Assembly: GCA_022560025.1 (NCBI GenBank)
Contig: JAFISE010000011.1
Span: 267,948 to 331,947, forward strand
DNA from: Stagonosporopsis chrysanthemi
Lineage: Eukaryota > Ascomycota > Dothideomycetes > Pleosporales > Didymellaceae
DNA: 64,000 bases
Direction: 5' to 3'
The number at the start of each line of letters is the position of its first letter. Position 1 is the first letter of the stretch. Below are positions 22,809 through 33,391 of the stretch, piece by piece. The position numbers and the translations under genes are program-made. A model generated the notes under the pieces. It saw only the letters and a list, made by a program, of their open reading frames with translations. It searched no databases and was not told where the DNA came from.

Positions 22809-25520
22809 CTACGAGCTCGACTTAGTCAACAGGAAACCGATGTTACTTTCACTCTGCTTCAGCACCTCAAGGAAGACATCATCATCCACTGCAGCGGCCA
22901 TATCTTCTTCATCAACGCCGCTATCTGCTTCTGCCCTGATGTGTTTCGTGTCAATATGGCGGTACTCCATGAGCATCCTAAGCTTAGGAATTTTCGCCTT
23001 GCGCCAGCTTTCGATCTCGGCTTCTTGCTCTTGAATGTTGACCTCGCTGGCTTTTCTAAGGCCGGGAAGAAGCGGCTTGTCGTCATCACTGTCTTCGTCT
23101 TCGTCGAATGCAACAGGGTCTTCAGGTGTGATCTCTGAGGCTCCTGTGCACCCACACGTGCAGCCTAGTAGGTCATGCGTTTGGCACGTCTTGCGCTCAT
23201 CAAGGCGGAACAAATCACGCAGTTCTTCCTTGGAAAAGGATGATGCGGACTGTTTGTTGTCGACAACGGCATTGGCGAGCCCCATCTTCATGACCTGGCG
23301 CTGGTAGATCTTCTCGTCAAGGCCACCTTGGACAAGGAACCTGTAAACCTTACAGGGCAGCTTCTGTCCGTCGCGGTGGATGCGTGCCATGGCTTGTAAA
23401 TCGGTGGCAGGGTTCCAGTCGATGTCGAATAGCACGATTCGCGATGCGCCAATGAGATTCAGCCCTACACCACCTGACTTCGCGGAGAGAAGAAAAGCAA
23501 AGTTTGCAGTCTTCGATGTCTTGTTGAATTTCTCAACAAGGCCTTGTCGCTTGCTTGCAGGCGTACTTCCATCCAGTCGCATAAATGTGTAAGACAGTGA
23601 CGTCAGAAGGCGCTCGATCATGTCAAGAGTCATCGTATAGTTTGAGACAATAACGATCTTTTCTTCCGTGGTGGTGTACAGTCGATGCACAAGACTGTCC
23701 AGCAGACGTAGCTTGGTACTGGAGGCATGAGAATTCAGGATTTGCGGCGGTATTAATGGGAGAATGGACTCTATCATCTCCGACTCTTTACCTTCCGTGT
23801 CTTTCTTCGACTTCAGCAGTGACGGGCTGTTGCATACTTTCTTCAGGATTGTGATAAGCTGTAAGGCCATATCCATGTTGCCATAAGCTGCTGTGAACAA
23901 AGGCGAGGACAAGATGCTGCGGTACGCCTCGGCTTGCGCCTTTGTTGGCCGGCAAAAGACAATGTGCTCCGTCTTGGGCGGCAGGTACTTCGACAATACA
24001 TCTGCAGTGCGGCGGATCATAAATTGGCTGGTCAATGAAACTAGCTCCTGCCATCGTGCCTCGCCCTTCTCCAGCTCAGACTCGCTCGCGTCTGGCTGAC
24101 GACTTCGAAGAATTGGTACCTCGAACGTACGTCTGAAAGCAGGTCGTTGCCCAAGAAGGCCAGGATTGACGAAGTCAATCGCGGTGTAGAATTCGCCTAG
24201 ATCATTCTGTAGTGGCGTACCTGACAAAATTATGCGCCTCTCGGTGTTGAGCGACTGTATGGCCTGCATGGACTTGTTGTTCGCGGTCTTCAGTCGGTGA
24301 CCCTCATCTGCAATAACGATGTCGACACCCGCACCTCTCTTGAGTTCCTCTTGCACCGTCCGAAGCATTTCGTACCCAATGATCAGAACGTTGTAAGCCT
24401 TGCCCATTGTGAAATTGGCGATCTTCTTGTTCTTCGCATCGGCGACGTAGACACCTACCCTCTCATTTCCGAGCCATTTGCGAAACTCGCGCTTCCAATT
24501 ATCAACTAGGCCGGCTGGACAAACTACGAGGGCCTTCGTGATAGCTGGCCCGCTGTCATGAATTGGATTCTGCTTCAATAACGTCCAGATCAAGGCGATA
24601 GTCTGCAGCGTCTTTCCGAGACCCATTTCGTCTGCCATGATCGCGCCTTCGCCCTCGCTGCGCATGCCCATGACACATTCGTACAAGAACTTCACACCTT
24701 CTCGTTGATGCTCCCGAAGATGTTTGCTCAACACCGGATCGACGACGACATCCACGACCTGCTTCCCTTTGGGTGTTGTAGCAGGCCGCTTCATGACCAG
24801 CGCATTCGGCGCGCTCGGATCATGACGAGGTGTGGGTGTTGACAGATTACGCTGGGGAAGCACGGTGTTGGAAAGCAGTGGTGTTTTGAACTGCTGCTGC
24901 CTGTTTGAAGATGGAGTGTACTCGGGAACAGCGCTCTTAGTGCTGCTCGAAGACACCGTCCTCTTCACCTGGGACTTGCTCACAGGAAGGGGCTGGCCCA
25001 CTAACAGAGGCTTGTAGCCAGGCTCGGTAAGCTTGCTTGTCTGAATTCCTGACGTGACCGCCGTCTTGCCCATGAATATGCGACCAGAAATGTAGTCATT
25101 CTTATCGATGACATCGTCGATCTCCAGCTCCTTTCCACCAAGCGACAGCTGAGAGCCAGGCAGGAGCGGCCGGTTGCACACACCCTTTCCCATCTCTTTA
25201 CCTGAGTCGCTATCGGTGAGCACACCAACCCCGTTGACGACAGCCAGCACGCCATCCCCATCCCATGTCTTGTTCTTCTTGTTCGTGAACTTTCGCCACA
25301 GCACAGTATAGTAGCTACCAGTCGACTCGACCAGAGGTGTCTGCGGCGGTGTAGGATTGTGTATGTCGATCAAAGGCTTCCGAGCCGCGGGTGCCGCGCG
25401 CACCAGAGCCTCGTTGTCATCAGACTCCGACAGGCGTCGTTTCTTCGCCGGTGGCAGGCCATTGAGGGTATTGAGTCTTCCGGCGACCGAGAGCGGCTTG
25501 AATGGCTTGGATGGCTTCAT
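22809..25520 (-). CDS. rdh54: Rad54B/Rdh54-type SNF2 DNA translocase
   Basis: Swi2/Snf2 ATPase that works with Rad51/Dmc1 in homologous recombination. Single exon, 903 aa. The N-terminal 250 residues include a nuclear-localisation-like PAKKRRLSES and a segment with YYTVLWRKFTNKKNKTWDGDGVL and ISGRIF that is typical of Rad54B/Rdh54 rather than Rad54. Helicase motifs: ADEMGLGKT (Walker A Lys303), ADEGHRLK (DEGH box), LSGTPLQNDL, then the C-terminal lobe with LRLDGSTPASKRQ, LLSAKSGGVGLNLIGASR and ARIHRDGQK. CTCGCTG near the C-terminus is a Cys cluster. Assignment to Rdh54/Rad54B over Rad54 is likely but would need a tree. Confidence 0.92.
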   Translation of the reverse strand: MKPSKPFKPLSVAGRLNTLNGLPPAKKRRLSESDDNEALVRAAPAARKPLIDIHNPTPPQTPLVESTGSYYTVLWRKFTNKKNKTWDGDGVLAVVNGVGVLTDSDSGKEMGKGVCNRPLLPGSQLSLGGKELEIDDVIDKNDYISGRIFMGKTAVTSGIQTSKLTEPGYKPLLVGQPLPVSKSQVKRTVSSSSTKSAVPEYTPSSNRQQQFKTPLLSNTVLPQRNLSTPTPRHDPSAPNALVMKRPATTPKGKQVVDVVVDPVLSKHLREHQREGVKFLYECVMGMRSEGEGAIMADEMGLGKTLQTIALIWTLLKQNPIHDSGPAITKALVVCPAGLVDNWKREFRKWLGNERVGVYVADAKNKKIANFTMGKAYNVLIIGYEMLRTVQEELKRGAGVDIVIADEGHRLKTANNKSMQAIQSLNTERRIILSGTPLQNDLGEFYTAIDFVNPGLLGQRPAFRRTFEVPILRSRQPDASESELEKGEARWQELVSLTSQFMIRRTADVLSKYLPPKTEHIVFCRPTKAQAEAYRSILSSPLFTAAYGNMDMALQLITILKKVCNSPSLLKSKKDTEGKESEMIESILPLIPPQILNSHASSTKLRLLDSLVHRLYTTTEEKIVIVSNYTMTLDMIERLLTSLSYTFMRLDGSTPASKRQGLVEKFNKTSKTANFAFLLSAKSGGVGLNLIGASRIVLFDIDWNPATDLQAMARIHRDGQKLPCKVYRFLVQGGLDEKIYQRQVMKMGLANAVVDNKQSASSFSKEELRDLFRLDERKTCQTHDLLGCTCGCTGASEITPEDPVAFDEDEDSDDDKPLLPGLRKASEVNIQEQEAEIESWRKAKIPKLRMLMEYRHIDTKHIRAEADSGVDEEDMAAAVDDDVFLEVLKQSESNIGFLLTKSSS

Positions 25521-26392
25521 CGGTGGTGTGAGTTAGGCATTGACTGCATCTCAACGGACTGTGAGCTGAGACGTGGGCAAGGCAGTCGCGAGGTTCGAAG
25601 GTAGCCGCCACGGCGCGTCCAGGCGTTTAACGCGCTAGCGCGTCAACACGTGGTTCCTCATTCATTCATCCCACTTCAGTCATTTTACCAATTGTGTTCA
25701 AGCTCGACAAGCCTGTCAGCCTCTCTAAAGTGCACAGGGCTCTCCACGAAAAATCTACCTGTCACAATGTCAAGCGGGCAAACAGCTAGCTCGGCATAAG
25801 CTGTCAAGTTTGACATTGTTTCAGCATAGAGCGAATGCGCAAGAGCCGCGTACGTTGATAGCAAAGTAGAACGTCGGAGAAGAAAGACACAGCTCTCAAT
25901 CGTTTCGAGATTTTGAATTCTAACGTTCTTTGTGGTTCACAATCACGAGCTTGTGCGCTGCGAGAAGCGTACCTCGCTTTCTGCATCTCTCTGAACTTCA
26001 GTTCGCATGAAGGGACCCACCATGTTTCGAATCGACAAGCTGCTTGACAGACGCGTGGGCGCTAAATCCGCGTTGACATGTTTTGTGGATGCGTCTGTAG
26101 ATCAAATCGAAACACGCAATATCTCCGAGACTTGACCAGAAAAGCCGACGAACAGGTGCCATCTATCTGCAGAGAACACCAAGGCTGTTCTGGTGTATAA
26201 GAAGCGTGCTTCTGCGAGCAGTGTTGGAATCACCACCATCACGCGGTGATCGTCTACAGTACCATCCGCCAGCTCCTTCTCAACACGCACTCACAACCGT
26301 CATCTCTTGAGTCATTACCCCTCGAGCCACCACCTCACCTCAAACAAGGCCCAACCTCAAGACCTCAAGAAATCTCAACAACAACTTTCACG
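25521..26392. other. Divergent intergenic region
   Basis: About 870 bp between the divergent rdh54 and the secreted-protein gene. No further feature recognised. Confidence 0.5.
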
Positions 26393-26896
26393 ATGCAGTT
26401 CACAGCCATCTTCCTCGCACTCACATCTCTCGCTGTCACAACCCTGGCGATTTCCCCGCTCCCCTCAAACACCAACTTGAGGATCAACACGGAGCCACGC
26501 CTTGCAATCGCAAAGTCGCGCGTCTCTTCCACTCTCGCTCGGTCACTCATCGAGGCAGCAGATGCTGTGAAAATAGCGCACACAGCAACAAACGCCAATG
26601 CAGGCGAGGACGACCACGCGACGCTACACTATCACTCAACCGCTATTCACGATGCGTCGACAAGCGCCGTGAAGGCCAGGAGTGGAATGCGTGGCATGAG
26701 CAGAAGGGGCGAACGGGTGGCAGTTGTGGAGAAGGGTTCAAAGGACAAGGTGGAGAAGAAGAATGGTGAGGCAACTGTAAGGAGGAGCGGGATGGGGAAA
26801 GCGGCGCCGGTAAGGCAAAGGGGGACTAGACAGCAACAGCGAAAGCAGGAGCGGAGGCAGCGACGGGGCATGAGGTACTGGAGTGCGAAATGGTGA
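26393..26896 (+). CDS. Basic secreted hypothetical protein
   Basis: 167 aa in one exon. A signal peptide is clear (MQFTAIFLALTSLAVTTLA). The next 80 residues are polar, with HATLHYHSTAIHDASTSAVKA. The C-terminal third is strongly basic with several dibasic sites (SRRG, KKNG, VRRS, ERRQRRG) that could be cut by a Kex2-like protease, leaving a short final peptide GMRYWSAKW. No domain recognised. It could be a processed secreted peptide precursor or simply a poorly conserved secreted protein. Start at 26393 because the upstream in-frame codons lack a signal-like stretch. Confidence 0.55.
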   Translation: MQFTAIFLALTSLAVTTLAISPLPSNTNLRINTEPRLAIAKSRVSSTLARSLIEAADAVKIAHTATNANAGEDDHATLHYHSTAIHDASTSAVKARSGMRGMSRRGERVAVVEKGSKDKVEKKNGEATVRRSGMGKAAPVRQRGTRQQQRKQERRQRRGMRYWSAKW

Positions 26897-27517
26897 GCGG
26901 TTGAATGCTCTGCTGGGATGATGGGAGTGTAGTCGGCCTCCTGACTATGCTATTCTTTGTATATACTCGTTTGAATTGAAGACGTACCCCCAATTCTATC
27001 CGCTATTTGACTGCAGCTGACCATGTTCATTCATTGTCTAGATACATTCGCTTGCGCCTTACGATAACAAATCGGCCATGGAAACAACCTGAGCATGCAG
27101 TGCAACACATCCAAAGAGCACCTGAATGAACCCTGTTACCTAGCTATAAGACACAAGGTACTTCCGTGTCAGATTCTTAGCTCGGAATCTTTTTTTGGCC
27201 AAACCTTCAGTCTGTCGTGTGTCTGTCGCAACTGGCCAGGACTTCGCTACTGCGTCTGCTGCGCCAGGCATCGACTTATCCGGCGTCAATTGATACTTTA
27301 CTTTGTGGCAAGCCGTTCTGCTGATGGTGTGTTCGTGGTAACTGCGAAAATTGCTTAGATCCAGCGGTTCCTGATGCCGGTAAATCTTGCTAACGAGGTG
27401 ATGAAGGGTGGAAAACCCTCCGAGCGTTTCTTCTCAAAAGCTTGTGGAATATTTGAATGCAGGCACAGGTTTTGTGCGAACTTTCGTAACGGCGAGCTTT
27501 CCACCGTCATGGTGTGT
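26897..27517. other. Intergenic
   Basis: About 620 bp without a recognisable gene. Confidence 0.45.
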
Positions 27518-27960
27518 TTAGTCAAGATCTAGCTTGTTGTAAAGCGACACTGGCCTTTTGAGTGCCCAGTACTTGAGGACGCACTCCATGATAGCGTCGA
27601 CTACAGCATCTTGAAAACATGTGGCCTCCAGCTGCTTCGCTACCTTGTACAGGTGCAGGCACCTGGTGAGCTCTGCGCAGTTGGTCCCCATCGTGAAGAT
27701 CAAGCCTGCGTAGAGAAGCTTTGCATACACAGCGATATCCTCGATTCTGACGTCTGTGAGGCTGGCGGGCTTGTCATTGTTGGCAGCTGTATACTGTGCG
27801 TCTATAGTTTCGGCGAAATGATGGGTGCTGCTACGCAAGCCATCGCTGTGCAGTATGAATGTCTTGCGGCACGCTTGATCCCGACCTGTACAGTGACTAC
27901 ATTCGAGAAGTCACTACAAGCGTCAGCAAAGAACGCGAACAATGTCTTAGGTATTACCAT
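27518..27960 (-). pseudogene. BTB/POZ-domain gene with frameshift
   Basis: Two overlapping reading frames on this strand together resemble a fungal BTB/POZ protein. The first frame, from ATG 27960, reads MVIPKTLFAFF..DFSNVVTVQVG and then goes astray. The next frame continues as GRDQACRKTFILHSDGLRSS and runs to the stop, with IEDIAVYAKLLYAGLIFT and LYKVAKQLEATCFQDAVVDAI, typical BTB and post-BTB helices. The switch occurs near 27870, where no intron of usual length fits. I therefore call it a frameshifted or decayed gene. A sequencing error is the alternative. Confidence 0.55.
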
Positions 27961-28386
27961 GGGCTGGCCTACGTAGTGCGGCGCACTTTCGGTGGAGGCT
28001 CATATGACGTTAAAATCGCAGTGTCGGACGTGTCTGAGCACAACCTGCCCATTTCCACGCGGGACAGATTGGAGATAGCAGCACATGCGGTGGGCAGGAC
28101 ACAAGATGTGGAACGGACAGGTGTGAGTCGATATAGGCCAGAGCCTGTCACCTGAATTATCAGAATGCCTGTCGTCCGTGTTGTGCAAGAAGGGGTTGTG
28201 CGACGGGGGGAAGCGGAACAGGCCATAAATGAAGGAAGGAGCGTTCGTAGGGTGCTGTCGTGAGTCAATTGTAGAGATGTAGCACTTTTGGCAATAGAAG
28301 AACAGGCAATGGAGCACGCAAACAGTCATTGGTGATATTCTTTAGCCCTGTACCTGAACGCCAGTTGATGCATCTACAAGCCTCAC
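27961..28386. other. Intergenic
   Basis: About 430 bp between the BTB remnant and the ATG43-like gene; nothing recognised. Confidence 0.45.
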
Positions 28387-29068
28387 TTAGTCCTGCGCTG
28401 CACTCGCGAATTCGCTCTTGTAATACTGGAAGAACAGTCAGTACGCAGATAGCGGCGCGTGGGCTTGCTTGCACCAGACCAGGGTGCCAGACCTCCAGGA
28501 AGGCAGCACTCACCTCTGAGACATTCTTTGCCAATTTTGTGTCCCTCAGCTTCTTCTCGGGTATCTGCCAGTTGTTCACGCCCCACCACCATCTGCGTAT
28601 CTTCGCACCGACGCTTTGCCCGCTGAATTTGGCAGACCGGTTCCAATGCCGCCAACCGCTGAGGATGAGTGTCCACACGACGCCCTGCGCAAAGCACATG
28701 AGGACCTTATCGAGTCAGTTTTGACGCCGACAGCTTGCTGAACCAGCGATTCCTACCTGATCGCGTAGTGTGATCCATGCCACGCCCTGCCATGACTCTG
28801 CCTTCTCGATGCTCTTGAGGTAGCTTTGCTCGAATCGAAGATCCGGCAGCGGGGGCATGTTTTGCTTGCGCGGTACCGGATTCAGCACACTGACGGGGAT
28901 CTCATCGTCGTCCACATCTGAGTCGATATCGGCGTCCTTGTCAAGCGTCATAGGCCGCTTCACAGAGGCGGCGGTCGATGGATTCAGATCGTGTCGCGGT
29001 GAGGGATGGCGCTTGATGGAGCCGAATTGCAGGGTCGATGCAAGCTCGCTGACGCCGGGTTCCGCCAT
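28387..29068 (-). CDS. ATG43/DUF1770-like membrane protein
   Basis: 180 aa from exons 29068-28757, 28705-28514 and 28425-28387. The last exon codes only 12 residues (YYKSEFASAAQD). The N-terminal half is acidic and disordered (DKDADIDSDVDDDEIPVSVLNP). The conserved block is MPPLPDLRFEQSYLKSIEKAESWQGVAWITLRDQ, followed by VLMCFAQGVVWTLILSGW, which can span a membrane. This block matches my memory of the fungal DUF1770 family, which includes the fission-yeast mitophagy receptor Atg43 of the outer mitochondrial membrane. The family link is fairly confident; the mitophagy role here is inference. It is divergent from calcineurin B over 205 bp. Confidence 0.75.
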
Positions 29069-29273
29069 GTTGTCTTACTGTTGAAGCTGCTAACGTTTGC
29101 CAATAGCAGCTGTGGTGGTGCCTCGGGCGCATCTCCATGCCTTGGCGTTTGACGTCGATCACTCCTAGCGGGCAGGACCCTCGAAGTCGAGCGCGCCCCA
29201 CGAAAGCTCGCAACAACCCCGTACTCTCAGAGCCACCACCACAACCGACTCATACTCCCGCACACACGCCAAA
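29069..29273. promoter_or_regulatory. Divergent promoter ATG43-like / calcineurin B
   Basis: 205 bp between divergent start codons; it must carry both core promoters. Confidence 0.5.
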
Positions 29274-29989
29274 ATGGGGAACCAGCCGTCTGCGATTCTC
29301 GACAACATAGCCTCCGGCTCGAATTGTACGTAGACAAGCAGTGAAAGCCACTGCTCATGTGCATACTTGCGGGGCTGAAAACCAGGGACTAACACATGCC
29401 AGTCGATCGCGAGGAGGTTGACAGACTGAGGAAGAGGTTCATGAAGCTTGACAAGGTGCGAAACTATTCATTTGGGCTACTTCTACCCAGAGCATGGCTG
29501 ATCCCCTGCAGGACAATTCAGGCACCATCGAGCGCGACGAGTTCCTAGCTCTCCCCCAGATCTCCTCGAACCCCCTTGCAACACGAATGATTGCCATTTT
29601 CGACGAAGACGGTGGCGGCGATGTCGACTTCCAGGAGTTCGTCTCTGGTCTCTCGGCTTTCAGCAGCAAAGGCAATAAGGAAGAGAAGCTGCGATTTGCT
29701 TTCCGTGTCTACGACATCGACCGCGACGGCTACATCAGCAACGGCGAGCTCTTCATCGTGCTGAAGATGATGGTCGGCAGTAACTTGAAGGACCAGCAGC
29801 TACAGCAGGTATGCTACATAAAAAAGGGTGGTAACAGCGTTGAAGCTCCGCTAATCCCTCTCGCAGATCGTCGACAAGACCATCATGGAGGCTGACCTAG
29901 ACCGCGATGGCAAGATCAGCTTCGAGGAGTTCACAAAGATGGTCGAGAACACCGACGTCTCTATGAGCATGACCCTGGACCAGTTCTAA
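29274..29989 (+). CDS. cnb1: Calcineurin regulatory subunit B
   Basis: Calcium-binding subunit of the calcineurin phosphatase, which activates the catalytic A subunit in stress and calcium signalling. Exons 29274-29325, 29403-29455, 29512-29808 and 29867-29989 give 174 aa, the standard length. It starts MGNQPS, an N-myristoylation signal. Four EF-hand loops are visible: DKDNSGTIERDE, DEDGGGDVDFQE, DIDRDGYISNGE and DLDRDGKISFEE. The second loop has Gly at positions where Asn or Ser is more common but keeps the acidic ligands. All exon joins are in frame and fit conserved sequence. Confidence 0.97.
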
Positions 29990-30421
29990 GCCGCGCTCCT
30001 GATGACGAATGAGATGGCATACTAGGCATACTTCTCCGGCGAGGCGTTTGTGGTGTTTTGGGCCTACTTGGATGGCTTTGGCGATTTCTGATTCCATCAA
30101 TACACGATCAATTCGCGGGCTCTCCCGATCACCCGCGCGTCGCACACTAAGACCTGAATTGAAGTGACTTGCGTGTGGCTGATTCGTGTGTAGGTCAAGA
30201 GACAGGCCCAAGCGAAGCGACGCCGACCCGTTCGTTTGAGTGGACACTTCTCTCTCTGTCGTTTGCTAACGAGCATGCTGCGCCACGCCACAAAGCTACC
30301 TAGAGATTTGAGAGTACGCAGTGACTATGAGGAAGGGCATGATGCGACCTTTGCATAAATACCATGCAGGTGCCGAGTCGAGAAGTTGTGGTAGCTGCAG
30401 TCAATTTGAAGGAGCTATAGT
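29990..30421. other. Intergenic
   Basis: About 430 bp downstream of calcineurin B. No gene seen; possible missing 5' exons of the next hypothetical gene would lie here. Confidence 0.4.
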
Positions 30422-30953
30422 GTGCTTCTGCCCATAACGTTGCTCTCTTACATGCACTTCCGTCATTTCTTGTACGCAATGGCCCACTCGGATCGATACA
30501 ACGCCATACTCGCCGTACCTAACCTTTATGATGGCCGACACTTGGTCCCACAGCCCAGATATCAGAGTGCCAAATTGTACAATGACAACGACATTGGAAC
30601 TCACTTTTGGGACTCCCAAGATAAGCTCCTGATAGTTCCCCTCTTCATGCAGCTTATGTATCAGTTTCTTAAGGACAGTTTCTACTGAGTTCTATCCTGA
30701 TCTACTAATCATTGCCAGACTTCGAAGTTACTATTATCGCCAAATGCCTCACCTTAAACAGAAACCACAATCTTATCCTACAGTGGATTGGACGGAGCTT
30801 GCTGACGGCCACATCTCTTACACAAACTATGTGTTCTTCAAAGATCCGAAAACCAGGCGGAATTGCATTGGACATTACGATCTAGAAAAGCAATCGATCC
30901 AGCTATTGACATTCCTTAGGAACGTCACTGGACAATCTGCAACAAGTTATTGA
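30422..30953 (+). CDS. Hypothetical protein, two-exon fragment
   Basis: I do not recognise this protein. A continuous frame of about 79 codons up to 30658 joins through a likely intron (donor GTATCA at 30659, branch-like CTACTAATC, acceptor at 30718) to a frame ending at 30953. The joined product has coherent segments: DRYNAILAVPNLYDGRHLVPQP, GTHFWDSQDKLLIVPLFMQ, YPTVDWTELADGH and CIGHYDLEKQSIQLLTFLRNVTG. No start codon is decided; ATG 30451 or 30480 are possible, and an upstream exon may be missing. The stop at 30953 may be due to a frameshift. It sits in a gene-poor block with other eroded pieces, so it may be a relic. Confidence 0.4.
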
Positions 30954-31273
30954 AAGAGGCAAGTCTGACATCGCTTCTGCAGGTTTGGCAATCTTAAACT
31001 CCTTAGTCAAGGTCGTCCCAACTTTTACAGGCTGCGGCATCCTCTGTCTGTGTATTTCTTGCTGGTGCTCAGGCCCCTGACTTCACTGCTATGAAGCCTC
31101 AGACCCTGATCGTGACTAGTAGTGAGGACAAGATTGCACCGCCAGAATTGTCTGAAACGTATGTGAACAGACGCGGCGGACAAGCAAGATTGCAAGAGTT
31201 ACAGGATGTAGGCTACTGGCATATCTTTGAGGATATACACGGTATTGCAGCTGCCATTCAACATTCTCTATAA
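30931..31273 (+). pseudogene. Alpha/beta-hydrolase C-terminal remnant
   Basis: Two pieces join in frame over a 48-nt intron (30983-31030, acceptor TTTTACAG): ICNKLLKEASLTSLLQ and AAASSVCVFLAGAQAPDF. The latter leads to TLIVTSSEDKIAPPELSETY and VGYWHIFEDIHGIAAAIQ before the stop. The ED-K-PPE and GYWHIFED parts match the acid-residue loop and catalytic-His region of alpha/beta-hydrolases (usual form GHWH). The N-terminal two thirds, including a GxSxG nucleophile elbow, is absent, and the frame does not connect to the upstream hypothetical fragment without a shift. Hence a truncated or decayed gene. Confidence 0.5.
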
Positions 31274-31880
31274 ACGTAGAATCTTTTAGAGTTAGGACAA
31301 CAAATTCGAGGCATAGCATAAGGTTAAAACCAGAATTTCTTTGCAAGGATTTGCTATCTAGACCTATGAAAACCGAATACAACTAGCGCCTGCTGGCCTA
31401 CGCTCACCTATCTTATGCAAAGAGGCTCTAAGGATCTTGCCTATAGCATGCTTACTTCTGACCTCTTTCTACAACAGAGATTATACGTCAGGCACAATGA
31501 AGATGTTTATTAAAGGTTTACACTTGTATAAGTAAAATAGGAGAACTATCATCTCGTGGTTTCGATCCTAAGCTGAGTGGAGCTCACATTAGTGAGCAAT
31601 AGCAAGCACAGCCGTGTCCAATTTCTACATCATCTCATAGCTATGCAGCGCAGGTGAAGCTCTGACGGAGGACGATTTACTTGATCAAGTAGCCAAGTAC
31701 GGAACTCCGTTATGAGAATAGCCATTAATAAAGCACTCGCGCCGCAGTGGTCTCTCTACTTTTAGCATCGAGTATTTGATTTCCAAGCTTGCACCTGCAC
31801 TGCTGTTCCCATAGTCGAACTGCGCCACACTCAAGATGTCTATTGCTCGCGAGCTGAGAATGCCAAAAAGGGCCAAAAAA

Positions 31881-31999
31881 ACATACAACAGCGGGTATTC
31901 GCTAGTGGTCACCCACCTAACTACTAATCCGCCGGTACGTTGCTTAAATAGGGCTGAGCGAACGGGAAGCCTTGTTTTCAACGTCCTATGGTCGTATGT
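31881..31999 (-). rRNA. 5S ribosomal RNA (copy 2)
   Basis: 119 nt, identical to copy 1 except one C/T position near nucleotide 12. Helix I ends pair, and the internal promoter-like blocks are intact. On the transcribed strand TATATATA (32022-32029) lies 23-30 bp upstream, and a run of seven T follows the 3' end. It is transcribed towards the left, opposite to copy 1. It lies about 29 kb away, as expected for dispersed fungal 5S genes. Confidence 0.93.
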
Positions 32000-32021
32000 G
32001 ATAGAATAGCTGACGTAGTTG

Positions 32022-32029
32022 TATATATA
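32022..32029 (-). promoter_or_regulatory. Upstream TATA element of 5S copy 2
   Basis: TATATATA about 25-30 bp upstream of the 5S start, the same spacing as at copy 1, although the flanking sequences are otherwise unrelated. Confidence 0.6.
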
Positions 32030-33065
32030 CCAGTGATGAGATAGATACGCCAGCTACCAAAGACCCACATTCGGCACTACACAACTAGCCAAAGAGACGG
32101 AAAGAGTACGCAGTAAAGCTAGATGTGCTCCACGTTTCCCCCCTCTCTCGGCGACATGAGGGACATCATGCGTCTAAAATTTCAGGACCTGACACACTGA
32201 ACTTGAGATCATTGCGAGCATAATTCCACAAGGCGCACAAGGTAACGAGCTGATGCCAACAGCCTCTGAAGATCTGCCATGCCCAGCCTCCATCAAAACC
32301 TCACTTTCTCTTCCCAAAACTCTTCCTACTCCTCGTCACGCAGACCCCTCCCTCGGCGAAGCTTCCGGAGTCTGAGCTGCGGACACTCGACCATAAGTCT
32401 CCCATCCTCAACAACGTCCTTGGCCTCATCGTGATATCCAGCTTCTTCGGCAGCACAAGATTATGCATAGACACCATGTATGCCAAGTATTTGCTAGCAA
32501 TGATTGCATTGGTGCGACCTCAGAAGTATCGTTGTGTTCAAGGACATCTCCTTGGTTTTGTGGTAGTGCGCGGTGTAATTCGAGGCGTACAAGAAAATGG
32601 TCTCAAGCAATGAGATAGTCAGCGTACCCTCAATTGCTATACGCATAGGCTCTTTTCTCAAGCGGCTGATTCTCCGGCGTAGAGCAGTGGCCTCGGAGTA
32701 TATTCTTCGACACGTAAGGATCGTTGTGGTACCTTCGATGTATTTGTGACGATTGTTGCGCGACGGTCAGAATCCTCATCACCTGTGTAATCTGCGACTG
32801 TGTAGCATTGAGCTAAAATTGGGAACCAATCCTAGACTTCAAGCCAGATCTCGGTTGGTCGGTCGAGGGGTCGAAAGGCCTGCATAGATACCATCGTACG
32901 TGCGAGCAAGGGAAAGATGATCCAAAGCGATGAATCTGGAAATTTGGAGGATGTCGCAGCGATTGGAAGTTGGTGCTCGACGATGGTAGCGCTCAATTGC
33001 TAACAGGGAAATTGTGCTGTGAAATAATGCCGATCTGCACAGTCATGATTGTGCAGACCCAGGAA

Positions 33066-33081
33066 CCCCCCCCCCCCCCCC
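33066..33081. repeat. Homopolymer of 16 C
   Basis: Uninterrupted run of sixteen C in the intergenic block; the length may be uncertain because of sequencing. Confidence 0.85.
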
Positions 33082-33391
33082 ACTCTCCAGAACAGTGCTA
33101 TCCCTTAGGAGTAGACCCTGATAAAATAGCCCCTGATCTGCAATACATACACTTTAAATCGACAACCTTTTCACAAGTTCGGTCGGCCGAGAGTAAGCAG
33201 CATGTTGATGGTACAATCGTCAGTAGTATAACATTGGTTTATGAACGATCTATTCCTTAATTTGAATGCTGGTCTTTTCTCGTGTATGCTCGAATTGCGT
33301 AAGAAGGTCCCGACCAGCGACCCCTGTGGTGTCAGCCAAGTTCGCAGCGCGGTATTGGACGAATGTCTTCCAGGACAGCCTGCCGCCAAAC

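Larger units (their letters stand above)
31274..33391. other. Gene-poor block with 5S copy 2
   Basis: About 2.1 kb without a supported protein gene. It holds the inverted 5S gene and a C-run. The short ORF at 32301-32486 on the minus strand has no recognisable relatives. Confidence 0.5.

Noticed and set aside
31551..31580. GGTTTCGATCC, a possible tRNA T-arm
   Set aside because: The arms do not pair and no acceptor or anticodon stem can be built around it.
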